A stretch of DNA of 64,000 bases from positions 1-64,000 of the forward strand of contig CAISEB010000032.1 in the NCBI GenBank assembly GCA_903884235.1, given 5' to 3'. The notes below the pieces were generated by a model. The model did no database searches. It saw only the letters and a list, made by a program, of their open reading frames with translations, and was not told the DNA's origin. This stretch comes from an uncultured Pseudomonadota bacterium. Its GTDB lineage: Bacteria > Pseudomonadota > Gammaproteobacteria > Steroidobacterales > Steroidobacteraceae. Shown in pieces: positions 44,951 through 55,148 of this stretch. A program made the translations under genes and the position numbers. How positions within the stretch are numbered: the stretch's first letter is position 1; each line of letters opens with the position of its first letter.

Positions 44951-46396
44951 CTACGGCCCGACCACCTGGAAGTCCAGCACCCGGCCGGCGCCGTCGAGCC
45001 GAAACCGCAGGCGTGTATCGCCACCCGGTCCTTCGAGCAGCGCATCGGTCGAGCGGACGGTGCCGTCGGACATCGCGGTGACGGCCGCCTTCGAAAGCTC
45101 GTCCGACCCCAGCAGACGCAGGCTGCGCGCCGTGCGCAGCAGCGTCGCGATGTGCTGGCGTCCGTGCGCCTCGACCGCGCTGCCGGTCGACCGCCTCGCC
45201 AGCGCCGGCGCCATCGCGGGGCTCGTCCGGTAATGACCCCAGGCCTCGAGGACATCGAGCAGCCGCGCCGCACGCTCGGGGTCGGTGGAGCCGCCGGCCT
45301 CGCCGGAGGGGCGTTCGGCGAGCCTGGGCTCGACCAACCCGGCCACCGTGGAGGCGATCCGTCCGGCATCCGCGTGCGCCGCATTGGCCATCACCAGGAC
45401 CGCCAGCTGCTGGTCCGGGTAGCGCACGATGGCCGCCTTGAAGCCTTGCCAGGAACCACCGTGCTCGATGACGCGCTCGCCACGCTGCTCCGCAAGGTGC
45501 CATCCGAAGCCGTACGGGAAGCGGGTGCCATCGTTGAGGCGCACCGGCGTCCACCACGACACGAAGTCATCCGCGCGCATGAACTTGCCGGCGTCGAGGG
45601 CCCGCTCCCATGCCTCGAGGTCCCGCAACGAGTAGTACAGCGAGCCGTCGGCCGTCCGATTGAGTCCGGGCGCGACCCAGGCCTGGTTGCCGAGCACGCC
45701 CTTCTCGTCGCGCTCGTATCCCGCGGCGCGGTTCGGCGTGATCCTGCGCTCGCTGATCAGCTGGATGGTCGGCATCCCGAGCGGCCGGAACAGCCGCTCC
45801 GCGAGGAACTCGCTGTAGTCCTTGCCGGCCAGCTTCGAGACGAGCAGCCCGAGGATCACGTAGCCCGAATTCGAGTAGCTCCACTGCGCGCCCGGCTCGA
45901 AGTCGAGCGGCAGCTTCTGCATCGCGGCCAGCAGTTCGTCGTCGGTGTAGTCCTTCCGGTAGTCGAGGTCGCCGGAATTGATTTCCGCGTAGTCCTTGAT
46001 GCCGGACGTATGCGTCAGCAGCTGACGGATCGTGATCCGGTGCCAGGCGGATGGCGCATCCGGGTAGTACGCGGACAGCGGGTCGTCGAGCCTCAGCGCG
46101 CCGTCATCGGCAAGGCGCAGCACCGCGACCGCCGTGAACATCTTGCCCGTCGAACCCGACTGGAACAGGGTGTCGGGCGTCACGCGCACCTGGTGCTCGA
46201 GGTTCGCGAACCCGTAGCCCTGCTCCTTCACGACGCGTCCACCCTGCATCACGAGCAGGGCGACGCCCGGAATCCCGGCACTGTGGAGTTGCTGCTCGAT
46301 GTAGCCGTCAATCGCGTCACCGGCGCACGCCGCGCGCGAACTGCACAGGAGTACCAGCCAGGCGAGCATCGATGGTTTGAATCGGCACAGGATCAT
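44951..46396 (-). CDS. Exported serine hydrolase, class C beta-lactamase fold
   Basis: A 481-residue protein of the beta-lactamase/D-alanyl-D-alanine carboxypeptidase family. The signal peptide (SMLAWLVLLCSSRAACA) leads into SxxK as SGSTGKMFTA (Ser82, Lys85), YxN as WSYSNSGYV and the HxG as EHGGSWQG. After about residue 340 there is an extra C-terminal beta-domain. Members include esterases, penicillin-binding-like peptidases and amidases, so activity on beta-lactams should not be assumed. GAGGAGG precedes the tandem GTG-ATG; ATG at 46396 is taken as the start. It is a monocistronic gene upstream of tRNA-Pro. Confidence 0.88.
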   Translation of the reverse strand: MILCRFKPSMLAWLVLLCSSRAACAGDAIDGYIEQQLHSAGIPGVALLVMQGGRVVKEQGYGFANLEHQVRVTPDTLFQSGSTGKMFTAVAVLRLADDGALRLDDPLSAYYPDAPSAWHRITIRQLLTHTSGIKDYAEINSGDLDYRKDYTDDELLAAMQKLPLDFEPGAQWSYSNSGYVILGLLVSKLAGKDYSEFLAERLFRPLGMPTIQLISERRITPNRAAGYERDEKGVLGNQAWVAPGLNRTADGSLYYSLRDLEAWERALDAGKFMRADDFVSWWTPVRLNDGTRFPYGFGWHLAEQRGERVIEHGGSWQGFKAAIVRYPDQQLAVLVMANAAHADAGRIASTVAGLVEPRLAERPSGEAGGSTDPERAARLLDVLEAWGHYRTSPAMAPALARRSTGSAVEAHGRQHIATLLRTARSLRLLGSDELSKAAVTAMSDGTVRSTDALLEGPGGDTRLRFRLDGAGRVLDFQVVGP

Positions 46397-46575
46397 CACG
46401 CCTCCTCGTCACGGGATGCGCGCCGGGACGCCCGGCGATCGAGCGGCCGCACGGTCTGCGCGATCCGTGCGAAATCTAGCACTGGAGGCCGCGACCGGCA
46501 CGATCCCCGACGGGGCGGGACGTCGGCACGACGCACCGCGGACCCGGGGTCAAATATCCACGCGAGGAAGGAAAT

Positions 46576-46653
<78 letters not shown>

Positions 46654-46739
46654 CCGGAGGCCGCATCGCGGGAACCGCGACACGTCTGAGAACTTGGAAG
46701 TCTAATCGAACGCGCTGGCCTCGGCCACCGCGGATGCGT

Positions 46740-47096
46740 TCAACGACGCAGGTACTTGAGCAGGTCCTCGAGCTCCGTGCGCACCTGGCGCACGATCTGC
46801 TGGCTCTGCGAGACGTCCTCGCGCGCCTCGTCGCCGGCGAGACGCTGGCGCGCACCGCCGATCGTGAAACCCTGGTCGTACAGCAGCGCGCGGATCTGGC
46901 GGATCACGAGCACGTCCTGGCGCTGGTAGTAGCGGCGGTTGCCGCGGCGCTTCACCGGCTTCAGCTGCGGGAATTCCTGCTCCCAGTAGCGCAGCACGTG
47001 CGGCTTGACGCCACACAGCTCACTGACCTCGCCGATCGTGAAGTAGCGCTTGCCCGGAATCGCCGGCAATTCGGCGTTATTGCTTGGTTCCAACAT
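46740..47096 (-). CDS. MerR-family transcriptional regulator
   Basis: A 118-residue regulator with an N-terminal MerR winged helix-turn-helix ([21 protein letters not shown], then [16 protein letters not shown]) and a short C-terminal coiled segment. No effector-domain cysteines are visible, so it is not a metal sensor of the classical type. It matches the conserved small MerR protein found after ihfA in gammaproteobacteria, whose target is not established. Its start lies inside ihfA, with 20 bases of overlap in another frame, so expression depends on the ihfA transcript. Confidence 0.92.
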   Translation of the reverse strand: MLEPSNNAELPAIPGKRYFTIGEVSELCGVKPHVLRYWEQEFPQLKPVKRRGNRRYYQRQDVLVIRQIRALLYDQGFTIGGARQRLAGDEAREDVSQSQQIVRQVRTELEDLLKYLRR

Positions 47097-47376
47097 AGGC
47101 TTCGACTCGCGCCTTCAACTTCTGACCCGGACGGAACGTCACGACGCGACGTGCGCTGATCGGGATCTCCTCGCCGGTCTTGGGATTGCGACCCGGGCGC
47201 TGGTTCTTGTCGCGCAGATCGAAGTTGCCGAAACCGGAGAGCTTGACCTGCTCGCCGTGGGAGAGCGCCGCACGCACCTCCTCGAAGAAGAGGTCCACGA
47301 GCTCGCGGGCTTCGCGCTTGTTCAGACCGAGCTGGTCGAACAGCGCCTCGGCCATTTCTGCCTTCGTCAGTGCCAT
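47077..47376 (-). CDS. ihfA: Integration host factor alpha subunit
   Basis: A 99-residue DNA-bending protein that forms a heterodimer with IHF-beta. [23 protein letters not shown] and the DNA-minor-groove beta-arm region ([21 protein letters not shown]) are diagnostic, with the conserved proline in RPGRNP. It is 18 bases downstream of pheT, the order found across gammaproteobacteria, and a candidate promoter lies inside the 3' end of pheT. Confidence 0.97.
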   Translation of the reverse strand: MALTKAEMAEALFDQLGLNKREARELVDLFFEEVRAALSHGEQVKLSGFGNFDLRDKNQRPGRNPKTGEEIPISARRVVTFRPGQKLKARVEAYVGTKQ

Positions 47377-47394
47377 CTGTCCTGAAGCTCTCGA

Positions 47395-49767
47395 TCAGTC
47401 GCGGAAGGCCGCCTGGAGGTCCTGCTGCAATCGCTGCCGCACCGCCGCCATCACGGCATCCACGTCAGCGTCGGTCAGGGTCTTAGTTTTATCCTGCAAA
47501 ATCAAGCCCAACGCAACACTTTTTCGACCTGTTTCTATACCCGGCCCGCGGTATACGTCGAAAACAGTGAGTTCCCGCAACAAGCTTGATGACGCCACAG
47601 TAACAGATTCGCGTAACTGGTTGAAAGTCAGTGTTTCTGCTACCACAACCGCGAGATCGCGGCGTACTGCGGGGAACCGCGACAGCTCCTGCGCACGCGG
47701 CAGTGCCGCCGCGGCGGCGATCCCCACCTCGAGCTCGAACACGACCGGCGCCGGCATGAGGGCGAGGTCCCGGGCGAGTTCCGGATGCAGCTCGCCGATC
47801 CAGCCGCAGGGCTCCGTTCCCCGGTAGATCCGGGCACTGCGACCCGGATGCAGGCAGGGCTGGGACGCCGCCTCGAAGCGGAACCCGCCGCCACTCGCGC
47901 CGAGCAGCGCCTCGACGTCCGCCTTGACGTCGTAGAAGTCGACGGCCGGGGTCTGGATCCCCCACTGCTCGCCGAGCGCGCTGCCCCAGGCGATGCCAGA
48001 GATGCACTCAATTTCTTTTAATTCAGATCCTTGCATGACGAACTTCGCGCCATGCTCGAACAACCGTGCCCGCCCCTGCTGGCGTCGAACGTTGTCCGCG
48101 AGGGACTTCACGAGCCCGGTCCACAGCGACACGCGCATCTCGGCGAGCTCCGCCGAGATCGGGTTCGCGAGCGCGAGCGCCGGGACCCCGGGGTGCAGGC
48201 GGCGCTGCAGCGCGGGGTCCACGAAGGTGTAGTTGATCGCCTCGTACCAGCCACGATCGACCATGGCGAGCGCGAGCCGGGCGGTCGGGATTCGCCCCTC
48301 CGGCACGCTGCCGGGGCGCTGCGGGATCGGCGCCGGGATCTCCGGGATCTCGTTGTAGCCGTAGACGCGGGCGACCTCCTCGACGAGGTCCGCCTGCTGG
48401 GTGACGTCGAACCGCCAGCTCGGCGGCGTGACCGTCCAGCCCGCATCGGTGGCCTCGACCCGCATGCCGAGCGCCGCGAGGATCGAGCCGACGCGTGCGG
48501 CCGGGATCTCGATGCCGATCAGGCGGCGCAGCGTGCGCGGCGTGAGCGCGATCGGCGAACGCACCGGCAGGTGCGCGATCGACTCGGTGACGTCGGTCGG
48601 GCCCACGCGACCGCCGGCGATCGCGACCAGGAGCTCGGTCGCGCGCTCGATCGCGCGCACCCCGCCCTCGGGATCCACGCCGCGCTCGAAGCGCTGCGAG
48701 GCGTCGGTGAGGACGCCGAAGCGCCGGCCCCGGCCGGCGATGACGTCCGGCGCGAACCAGGCACTCTCGAGGAAGACGTCGGTTGTGTCGTCCGCGATGC
48801 CACTCTTCCTGCCGCCCATGATGCCCGCGAGGCCCACGGGAGCCGTGGCATCGGCGATCACGAGCATGTCGGGGGCGAGTTCGATCTCGGTGCCGTCGAG
48901 CAGCTCGAGCTTCTCGCCCGCACGCGCGTAGCGCACGTCGATGCGCTCGGCGAGCTGCCGGAGGTCGTAGGCATGCATCGGCTGGCCGAGCTCGAGCATC
49001 ACGTAGTTGGTGACGTCGACGAGCGGACCCAGGCTGCGCAGGCCCGCGCGCCGCAGTCGCTCGCGCATCCACAGCGGCGTCGGCGCCGCGGGATCGACGC
49101 CACGGATCACGCGGCCGGCGAAGCGCGCGCAACCGTCCGGTGCCTCGAGCCTGACGGGCAGCCGCTCGTCATGGGTCGCAGGCACGGTCGCGAGTCGCGG
49201 GCCTGTGAGGGCGCTCTGGCCGAGCACCGCGAGCTCGCGCGCGAGGCCGAGCACCGACAGCGCGTCACCGCGGTTCGGCGTGAAGTTGATCTCGAGGATG
49301 GTGTCGTCGAGCGCGAGCGCGGCGCGAAAGTCCGTGCCGACCACCGCATCGGCGAGCAGCTCCATCAGGCCGTCGTGGTCCTCGCCGAGGCCGAGCTCGC
49401 GCGAGGAGCAGAGCATGCCCTCGGACTCGACACCGCGCAGCTTCGCGCGCTTGATCGCGATGCCGCCGGGCAGCTTCGCGCCGATGCGCGCGAGCGGCGC
49501 CTTGAGGCCTGCGCGCGCGTTCGGCGCACCACAGACGATCGTGAGGCGCTCGCCGTCGGGACCGGCGACCGAGCAGACGCGCAGCTTGTCGGCCTGCGGG
49601 TGCTTTTCGGCGGCGAGGATCTCGCCGATGACGACGCCCTCGAACGCGGGCGCGGCGAGGCTACGGCCCTCGACCTCGAAGCCGGCCATGGTCAGCTGGT
49701 GCGCGAGCGCAGCCACGTCCGGGTTGAACGCGACCCAGTCGCTGAGCCACTCGAGGCCGACCTTCAT
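47395..49767 (-). CDS. pheT: Phenylalanine-tRNA ligase beta subunit
   Basis: A 790-residue subunit of the alpha2-beta2 enzyme that charges tRNA-Phe and carries editing activity. In order are the tRNA-binding EMAP-like domain (VVIGEILAAEKHPQADKLRV), the B1 and B3/B4 editing region, the B5 domain and the anticodon-binding B8 domain at the C terminus. Bases 47480-47660 near the 3' end are markedly AT-rich compared with the rest of the gene. It follows pheS after 19 bases. Confidence 0.98.
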   Translation of the reverse strand: MKVGLEWLSDWVAFNPDVAALAHQLTMAGFEVEGRSLAAPAFEGVVIGEILAAEKHPQADKLRVCSVAGPDGERLTIVCGAPNARAGLKAPLARIGAKLPGGIAIKRAKLRGVESEGMLCSSRELGLGEDHDGLMELLADAVVGTDFRAALALDDTILEINFTPNRGDALSVLGLARELAVLGQSALTGPRLATVPATHDERLPVRLEAPDGCARFAGRVIRGVDPAAPTPLWMRERLRRAGLRSLGPLVDVTNYVMLELGQPMHAYDLRQLAERIDVRYARAGEKLELLDGTEIELAPDMLVIADATAPVGLAGIMGGRKSGIADDTTDVFLESAWFAPDVIAGRGRRFGVLTDASQRFERGVDPEGGVRAIERATELLVAIAGGRVGPTDVTESIAHLPVRSPIALTPRTLRRLIGIEIPAARVGSILAALGMRVEATDAGWTVTPPSWRFDVTQQADLVEEVARVYGYNEIPEIPAPIPQRPGSVPEGRIPTARLALAMVDRGWYEAINYTFVDPALQRRLHPGVPALALANPISAELAEMRVSLWTGLVKSLADNVRRQQGRARLFEHGAKFVMQGSELKEIECISGIAWGSALGEQWGIQTPAVDFYDVKADVEALLGASGGGFRFEAASQPCLHPGRSARIYRGTEPCGWIGELHPELARDLALMPAPVVFELEVGIAAAAALPRAQELSRFPAVRRDLAVVVAETLTFNQLRESVTVASSSLLRELTVFDVYRGPGIETGRKSVALGLILQDKTKTLTDADVDAVMAAVRQRLQQDLQAAFRD
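47488..47516 (-). promoter_or_regulatory. Candidate ihfA promoter inside pheT
   Basis: On the minus strand TTGCGT, 17 bases, GATAAA, in the AT-rich patch of pheT about 110 bases before the ihfA start. E. coli ihfA is known to have a promoter inside pheT, which supports the idea. The -35 match is only moderate. Confidence 0.45.
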
Positions 49768-49786
49768 GCGTGCTCACCCATGGGCA

Positions 49787-50809
<1,023 letters not shown>

Positions 50810-51181
50810 CTACTTCGCAGCTGCGGCGGGAAGGACCGCCTTCACCTGCGCGACGATCGCGGCGAACGCACCGGGCTCGTGCACGGCGATCTCGGCGAGC
50901 GCCTTGCGGTCGATGCCGAGGCCCGCGAGCTTGAGGCCGTTGATGAGGCGGCTGTAGCTCAGGCCGTGCACGCGGGCAGCCGCGTTCAGGCGCTGGATCC
51001 ACAGCGAACGGTAGTCGCGCTTCTTGAGCTTGCGGCCCACGTACGCGTACTGGCCAGCCTTGATGACCGCCTGCTTCGCAACGCGGAACACCTTGCGGCG
51101 GGCGTTGTAGTAGCCCTTGGCCTTCTTGAGGATCTTCTTGTGACGGCGTCCAGCAATGACGCCACGCTTAACTCTTGCCAT
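50810..51181 (-). CDS. rplT: 50S ribosomal protein L20
   Basis: A 123-residue, very basic ribosomal protein that binds 23S rRNA early in assembly. [21 protein letters not shown] is the conserved N-terminal extension. In E. coli L20 also represses its own operon by binding the rpmI leader. It is 25 bases after rpmI and three before pheS. Confidence 0.99.
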   Translation of the reverse strand: MARVKRGVIAGRRHKKILKKAKGYYNARRKVFRVAKQAVIKAGQYAYVGRKLKKRDYRSLWIQRLNAAARVHGLSYSRLINGLKLAGLGIDRKALAEIAVHEPGAFAAIVAQVKAVLPAAAAK

Positions 51182-51206
51182 TTCAGTCTCCTAACGGGGC
51201 GTCGAT

Positions 51207-51401
51207 TTAATGGTTCGGAAGCAGCTGGGTGACCCGGCCGACGTCCGTCTCGTGAACCATCTTTCCGGAGCGCAGCTGGCGCTTACGCTTCGACGGCTTC
51301 TTCGTCAGGATGTGACGCTTGTGGGACTGGCCACGCTTGAAGCCGCTCGCAGTCTTGCGAAAACGCTTCGAGGCAGCCTTGTTGGTCTTCAACTTAGGCA
51401 T
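51207..51401 (-). CDS. rpmI: 50S ribosomal protein L35
   Basis: A 64-residue basic ribosomal protein starting [20 protein letters not shown]. The ATG at 51401 is preferred over an upstream GTG at 51431, because L35 always begins MPKxKT and TAGGAG lies before it. The 168 bases between it and infC form a leader that could host the L20 translational operator. Confidence 0.98.
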   Translation of the reverse strand: MPKLKTNKAASKRFRKTASGFKRGQSHKRHILTKKPSKRKRQLRSGKMVHETDVGRVTQLLPNH

Positions 51402-51569
51402 TACTTCACTCCTACCGGATGGGGTCGCCACCGGCGCTTCTTATGACCCTGTCGCGACGGCGGGACTCGCGTCCTGCCGCACTCGGGGCGGGCCCGGCGA
51501 CGGCGATCCTAAGTCGCTGCCACCGGTCACTTGTGTCGCAGGCCCTTGGGCACCTGCGTCAGCAAACTC
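51402..51569 (-). promoter_or_regulatory. infC-rpmI intergenic leader, candidate L20 control region
   Basis: A 168-base gene-free leader before rpmI on the minus strand. It contains repeated CCGGTGGC elements near both ends and several GC-rich pairing possibilities. In gammaproteobacteria L20 binds such a leader and represses rpmI-rplT. The position fits; the fold was not computed. Confidence 0.4.
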
Positions 51570-52088
51570 CTACTTCTTCTTCGGGCCGAACATCATCACG
51601 AGCTGCTTGCCTTCCATCAGCGGCACCTGCTCGATCGCCGCGTATTCCGCGAGATCCTTGGCCAGCCGATCCAGCAACCTGCGCCCCACCTCGGTGTGCG
51701 CGAGCTCGCGGCCACGGTAACGCAGCGTCACCTTGGCCTTGTCGCCCTCGGTCAGGAACCGAATGATGTTACGCAGCTTGATCTGGTAATCATTTTCGTC
51801 GGTCCCAGGCCGGAACTTCACTTCCTTGACCTGTATCTGCTTCTGCTTGCGCTTCGCCGCGTGCGCCTTCTTGTTCTGTTCGAACAGGAATTTGCCGAAG
51901 TCCATGACCCGGCAGACCGGCGGCTCGGCCGTCGGCGACACCTCAACGAGATCCAGTTGCTGCGATTTGGCCAGCTCCAGGGCTTCCGCCCGGCTCATGA
52001 CTCCCGCCTGGCTTCCGTCGTCCGCGATCACCCGCAGCTGCGGCGCAAGAATTTCTTCGTTACGCCGTACGCGCTTCGTAGTAGAGAT
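51570..52088 (-). CDS. infC: Translation initiation factor IF-3 (ATC start)
   Basis: A 172-residue factor that keeps 30S subunits free and rejects non-canonical start codons. Starting at ATC 52088 it reads [20 protein letters not shown], a normal IF-3 N terminus. The N-domain, the lysine-rich linker ([20 protein letters not shown]) and the C-domain ([29 protein letters not shown]) follow. The only later common start, GTG at 52031, would remove the first 19 residues. GGAGG lies 8 bases before the ATC, overlapping the thrS stop. E. coli infC uses ATT and is autoregulated through it; the same logic should apply here. Confidence 0.95.
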   Translation of the reverse strand: MSTTKRVRRNEEILAPQLRVIADDGSQAGVMSRAEALELAKSQQLDLVEVSPTAEPPVCRVMDFGKFLFEQNKKAHAAKRKQKQIQVKEVKFRPGTDENDYQIKLRNIIRFLTEGDKAKVTLRYRGRELAHTEVGRRLLDRLAKDLAEYAAIEQVPLMEGKQLVMMFGPKKK

Positions 52089-52091
52089 AAA

Positions 52092-54017
52092 TCAATCCTC
52101 CAAAGAATGACGGCCGCGGCTCGCGATCTCGGACCGGATCAGCTCGGCCACCTTTTCGAGGGGCATCGAACCCAGATCCTTTCCAGACCGCGTGCGCACG
52201 GCCAATGACCGGGACTCGACCTCCCGGTCCCCCGCCACGAGCAGGTACGGGACCCGCTTCAGCGTGTGTTCGCGGATTTTAAAGCCGACCTTTTCGTTCC
52301 GCAAGTCGGTCTCGACCCGAACCCCCTGATTTTTCAGGAAATCAGCACATTCCTGCACAAAAGGGGCCTGCCGGTCGGTGATATTGATGGCCACGGCCTG
52401 CACCGGGGCGAGCCACGGCGGGAACTTCCCGGCGTAATTCTCGATCAGGATGGCCAGGAATCGCTCGAAGGACCCCAGGATCGCCCGGTGCAGCATGACC
52501 GGGCGCTTGCGGCTGCCGTCCTCCGCCACGTACTCGGCATCCAGGCGCTCCGGCAGCACGAAATCCACCTGCAGCGTGCCGCACTGCCAGTCCCGGCCGA
52601 TGGCGTCCCGGAGCACGAATTCCAGCTTCGGACCGTAGAACGCGCCCTCGCCCGGGTTCAGCGTGTAGGCGAGCCCCGCCGCCTCGACGGCCGACTTCAG
52701 GGCCCCTTCGGCGCGATCCCAGGTCTCGTCTGAGCCGGCCCGCTTGGCGGGCCGGTCGGAGAACTTGACGTGGACGTCCTTGAAGCCGAAATCGGCGTAG
52801 ATCGACTGCAGAAGCCTGCAGAAGTCGACCGTTTCGCCGTTGATCTGCTCTTCCGTGCAGAAGATGTGCGCGTCGTCCTGGGTGAACGCCCGGACCCGCA
52901 TCAGGCCATGCAGCGCGCCCGAGGGCTCGTTGCGGTGGCAGGACCCGAACTCCGCGATGCGCATCGGCAGGTCGCGGTAGCTCTTCATCCCCTGCTTGTA
53001 GATCAGGATGTGGCCCGGGCAGTTCATCGGCTTGACCGCCAGCATCCGGTTCTCGGACTCGGCGATGAACATGTTCTCGCGGTAGTTGTCCCAGTGACCC
53101 GTCTTCTCCCACAGGGAGCGATCCAGCAGCTGCGGGCTCTTGACCTCGACGTAGCCCGTGGCGCCCAGGCGTTCGCGCATGTAGCGCTCGACCTCGCGCC
53201 AGATCGTCCAGCCGGCCGGGTGCCAGAACACGCTGCCCACCGCCTCTTCCTGCTGGTGGAACAGCCCGAGTTCGCGGCCGATGCGCCGGTGGTCGCGCTT
53301 CTCGGCTTCCTCGAGGCGGGTCAGGTAGTCCTTGAGCTCCGTCTCGTTGCGCCAGGCGGTGCCATAGACGCGCTGGAGCATCTCGTTCTTGGAATCGCCG
53401 CGCCAGTAGGCGCCGGCGAGCTTCATCAGCTTGAAGGCCTTCAGCTTGCCGGTCGAGGGGACGTGCGGGCCGCGGCACAGGTCGAACCACTCGCCCTGCC
53501 CGTACAGGCTGATGTCCTCGTTCGCGGGGATCGAGGCGATGATCTCGGCCTTGTAGTGCTCGCCCATGCCCTTGAAGAGCTGGACCGCCTCGTCGCGCGG
53601 CATCACGCGGCGCGTGACCTTGTGGTCCGCCTTCGCGAGCTCCTTCATGCGCGCCTCGAACTTCTCGAGGTCCTCCGGCGTGAACGGCCGCTCGAACGCG
53701 AAGTCGTAGAAGAAGCCATCCTCGATGACCGGGCCGATCGTGACCTGCGCGGTCGGGTAGATCGACTGCACGGCCTGCGCGAGCAGGTGCGCGGTCGAGT
53801 GGCGGATCACCTCGAGCGCGGCGGGATCCTTGTCGGTGACGATCGCGAGCGTCGCGTCGCGGTCGATCAGGTACGAGGTGTCGACGAGCACGCCATCCAC
53901 GCGCCCGGCGAGCGCCGCCTTGGCGAGCCCCGCACCAATGCTGGCGGCCACCTCAGCCACCGTCACCGGCTGGTCGAAGGAACGCTGGCTGCCGTCGGGA
54001 AGCGTGATCACGGGCAT
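52092..54017 (-). CDS. thrS: Threonine-tRNA ligase
   Basis: A 641-residue class II synthetase with all domains of the bacterial enzyme. These are TGS ([20 protein letters not shown]), the SAD editing domain with [11 protein letters not shown], the catalytic core ([60 protein letters not shown]) and the C-terminal anticodon-binding domain. Zinc ligands include the cysteine of MNCPGH and downstream histidines. Its stop lies three bases before the infC ATC codon, and it heads the translation cluster. Confidence 0.99.
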   Translation of the reverse strand: MPVITLPDGSQRSFDQPVTVAEVAASIGAGLAKAALAGRVDGVLVDTSYLIDRDATLAIVTDKDPAALEVIRHSTAHLLAQAVQSIYPTAQVTIGPVIEDGFFYDFAFERPFTPEDLEKFEARMKELAKADHKVTRRVMPRDEAVQLFKGMGEHYKAEIIASIPANEDISLYGQGEWFDLCRGPHVPSTGKLKAFKLMKLAGAYWRGDSKNEMLQRVYGTAWRNETELKDYLTRLEEAEKRDHRRIGRELGLFHQQEEAVGSVFWHPAGWTIWREVERYMRERLGATGYVEVKSPQLLDRSLWEKTGHWDNYRENMFIAESENRMLAVKPMNCPGHILIYKQGMKSYRDLPMRIAEFGSCHRNEPSGALHGLMRVRAFTQDDAHIFCTEEQINGETVDFCRLLQSIYADFGFKDVHVKFSDRPAKRAGSDETWDRAEGALKSAVEAAGLAYTLNPGEGAFYGPKLEFVLRDAIGRDWQCGTLQVDFVLPERLDAEYVAEDGSRKRPVMLHRAILGSFERFLAILIENYAGKFPPWLAPVQAVAINITDRQAPFVQECADFLKNQGVRVETDLRNEKVGFKIREHTLKRVPYLLVAGDREVESRSLAVRTRSGKDLGSMPLEKVAELIRSEIASRGRHSLED

Positions 54018-54052
54018 GGACCGGGGCCTCGTCGCAAAGCACGGCAGTCTAG

Positions 54053-54074
54053 CAAAAGGCGCCGCGCCCCGGCG
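54053..54074 (-). terminator. Terminator between the AttH-like gene and thrS
   Basis: On the minus strand CGCCG-GGGCG-CGGCG followed by CCTTTTGC. The stem is short, but the U-run and the position just after the AttH-like gene make it a likely terminator separating the export cluster from thrS. Confidence 0.5.
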
Positions 54075-54080
54075 TTTCGC

Positions 54081-55148
54081 TCAACGAAGCCGCAGCGGAT
54101 CCCCGTATCCGGTCAGTTCCAGGTAGCCCCGGCCGAGGATCCGCGCGCCCGCCTTCGCGGTGACGGCACCCTCCCAGTAGACGGCGCCCGTCGACAGGCG
54201 CGAGTCGCTCTCCTGGTCATCCATCAGCGGCACGAGCTCGAGCGCGAGCCCGCCGGCGCCGAGCCGCCACTCGACCGGGTACTCGATGGCCGTGCGCGGC
54301 GAGCGCCAGCGCCGACCCGGCGTGAACGACACCGCCGCCGGCGCCAGTGCCTCGACGCGCCCGTCCGGCCAGCGCCGCGTGCCGCCCGCCCAGCGCACGG
54401 CGCCGCGTGGATCCCGGATCCGGAACGCCATCAGCGCCCCGCCGTCGTCGAGGTTGAGCCCGACCCAGTCCCAACCGACGGACTCGGCATCGAGCGGCGC
54501 GCTCGACCACTCGTGGTCGAGCCAGGCCCGGCCGGTCACGGCGACCGGCACGCCGGCACGGCGGACGGTGCCGCGGACCGCGAGCCCGGGCAGGCTGTAG
54601 TAGTAGCTCGCGGAGCCCGTAGCCGGCCCCTTCTGGCTGTAGCCGTCGCGCCCGTTCAGCACGACGCTGGTCGGCTCGAAGGCGAGGTCGAGGCCGAAGC
54701 CATCCGCCGGCACCGTCGCGTGCAGCCGCGCGCCCTCCGTCGAGAGCGACCAGTCCCGGATCGCGACGTCGGTACGCCCGACGGCGGCCTCGGCGATCCC
54801 GAAGCCCGCGCGCGCGATGCGCTGGTCATGCCACAGGCGCGCACGCGCGGGATCGCTGATCGCGGCGTGCGCGATCAGCACCTGGCCGGTCGCGAAGCGA
54901 CTCGGATTGCCGGTCGCGAGTGTCGGCCGGCTGCGGAAGAACGTGACCTGGAACCCGAGCGGCGCGCCGTCCGGCATCGAGAGCCAGCCCGTCACGTACC
55001 ACCACTCGGTGCGGAACGCCGGATGCGAACCCGCATCCGCCGGCAGCTGCACCGGGGTGCCGGGTCGCACCTCGGGGTAGCCATCGGCCTGCGCGGCCTG
55101 CCCGGGCAGCAGCGCGGCGAGGAGCAGGAGCAGGGTCGCGATTCGCAT
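54081..55148 (-). CDS. AttH/CrtC-like predicted secreted hydrolase
   Basis: A 355-residue protein with a signal peptide (MRIATLLLLLAALLPGQAAQ) and two lipocalin-like beta-barrel domains. The start of the mature part (FRTEWWYVTGWL) and YYYSLPGLAVRGTVRRAGV, RAWLDHEWSSAPL and WDWVGLNLDDGGALMAFR are the signature of the AttH / carotenoid 1,2-hydratase family. The function is unproven; despite the name no hydrolase motif is visible, and lipid binding is likely. It overlaps the FtsX-like permease gene by ATGA, and this permease-AttH pairing recurs in proteobacteria. Confidence 0.9.
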   Translation of the reverse strand: MRIATLLLLLAALLPGQAAQADGYPEVRPGTPVQLPADAGSHPAFRTEWWYVTGWLSMPDGAPLGFQVTFFRSRPTLATGNPSRFATGQVLIAHAAISDPARARLWHDQRIARAGFGIAEAAVGRTDVAIRDWSLSTEGARLHATVPADGFGLDLAFEPTSVVLNGRDGYSQKGPATGSASYYYSLPGLAVRGTVRRAGVPVAVTGRAWLDHEWSSAPLDAESVGWDWVGLNLDDGGALMAFRIRDPRGAVRWAGGTRRWPDGRVEALAPAAVSFTPGRRWRSPRTAIEYPVEWRLGAGGLALELVPLMDDQESDSRLSTGAVYWEGAVTAKAGARILGRGYLELTGYGDPLRLR

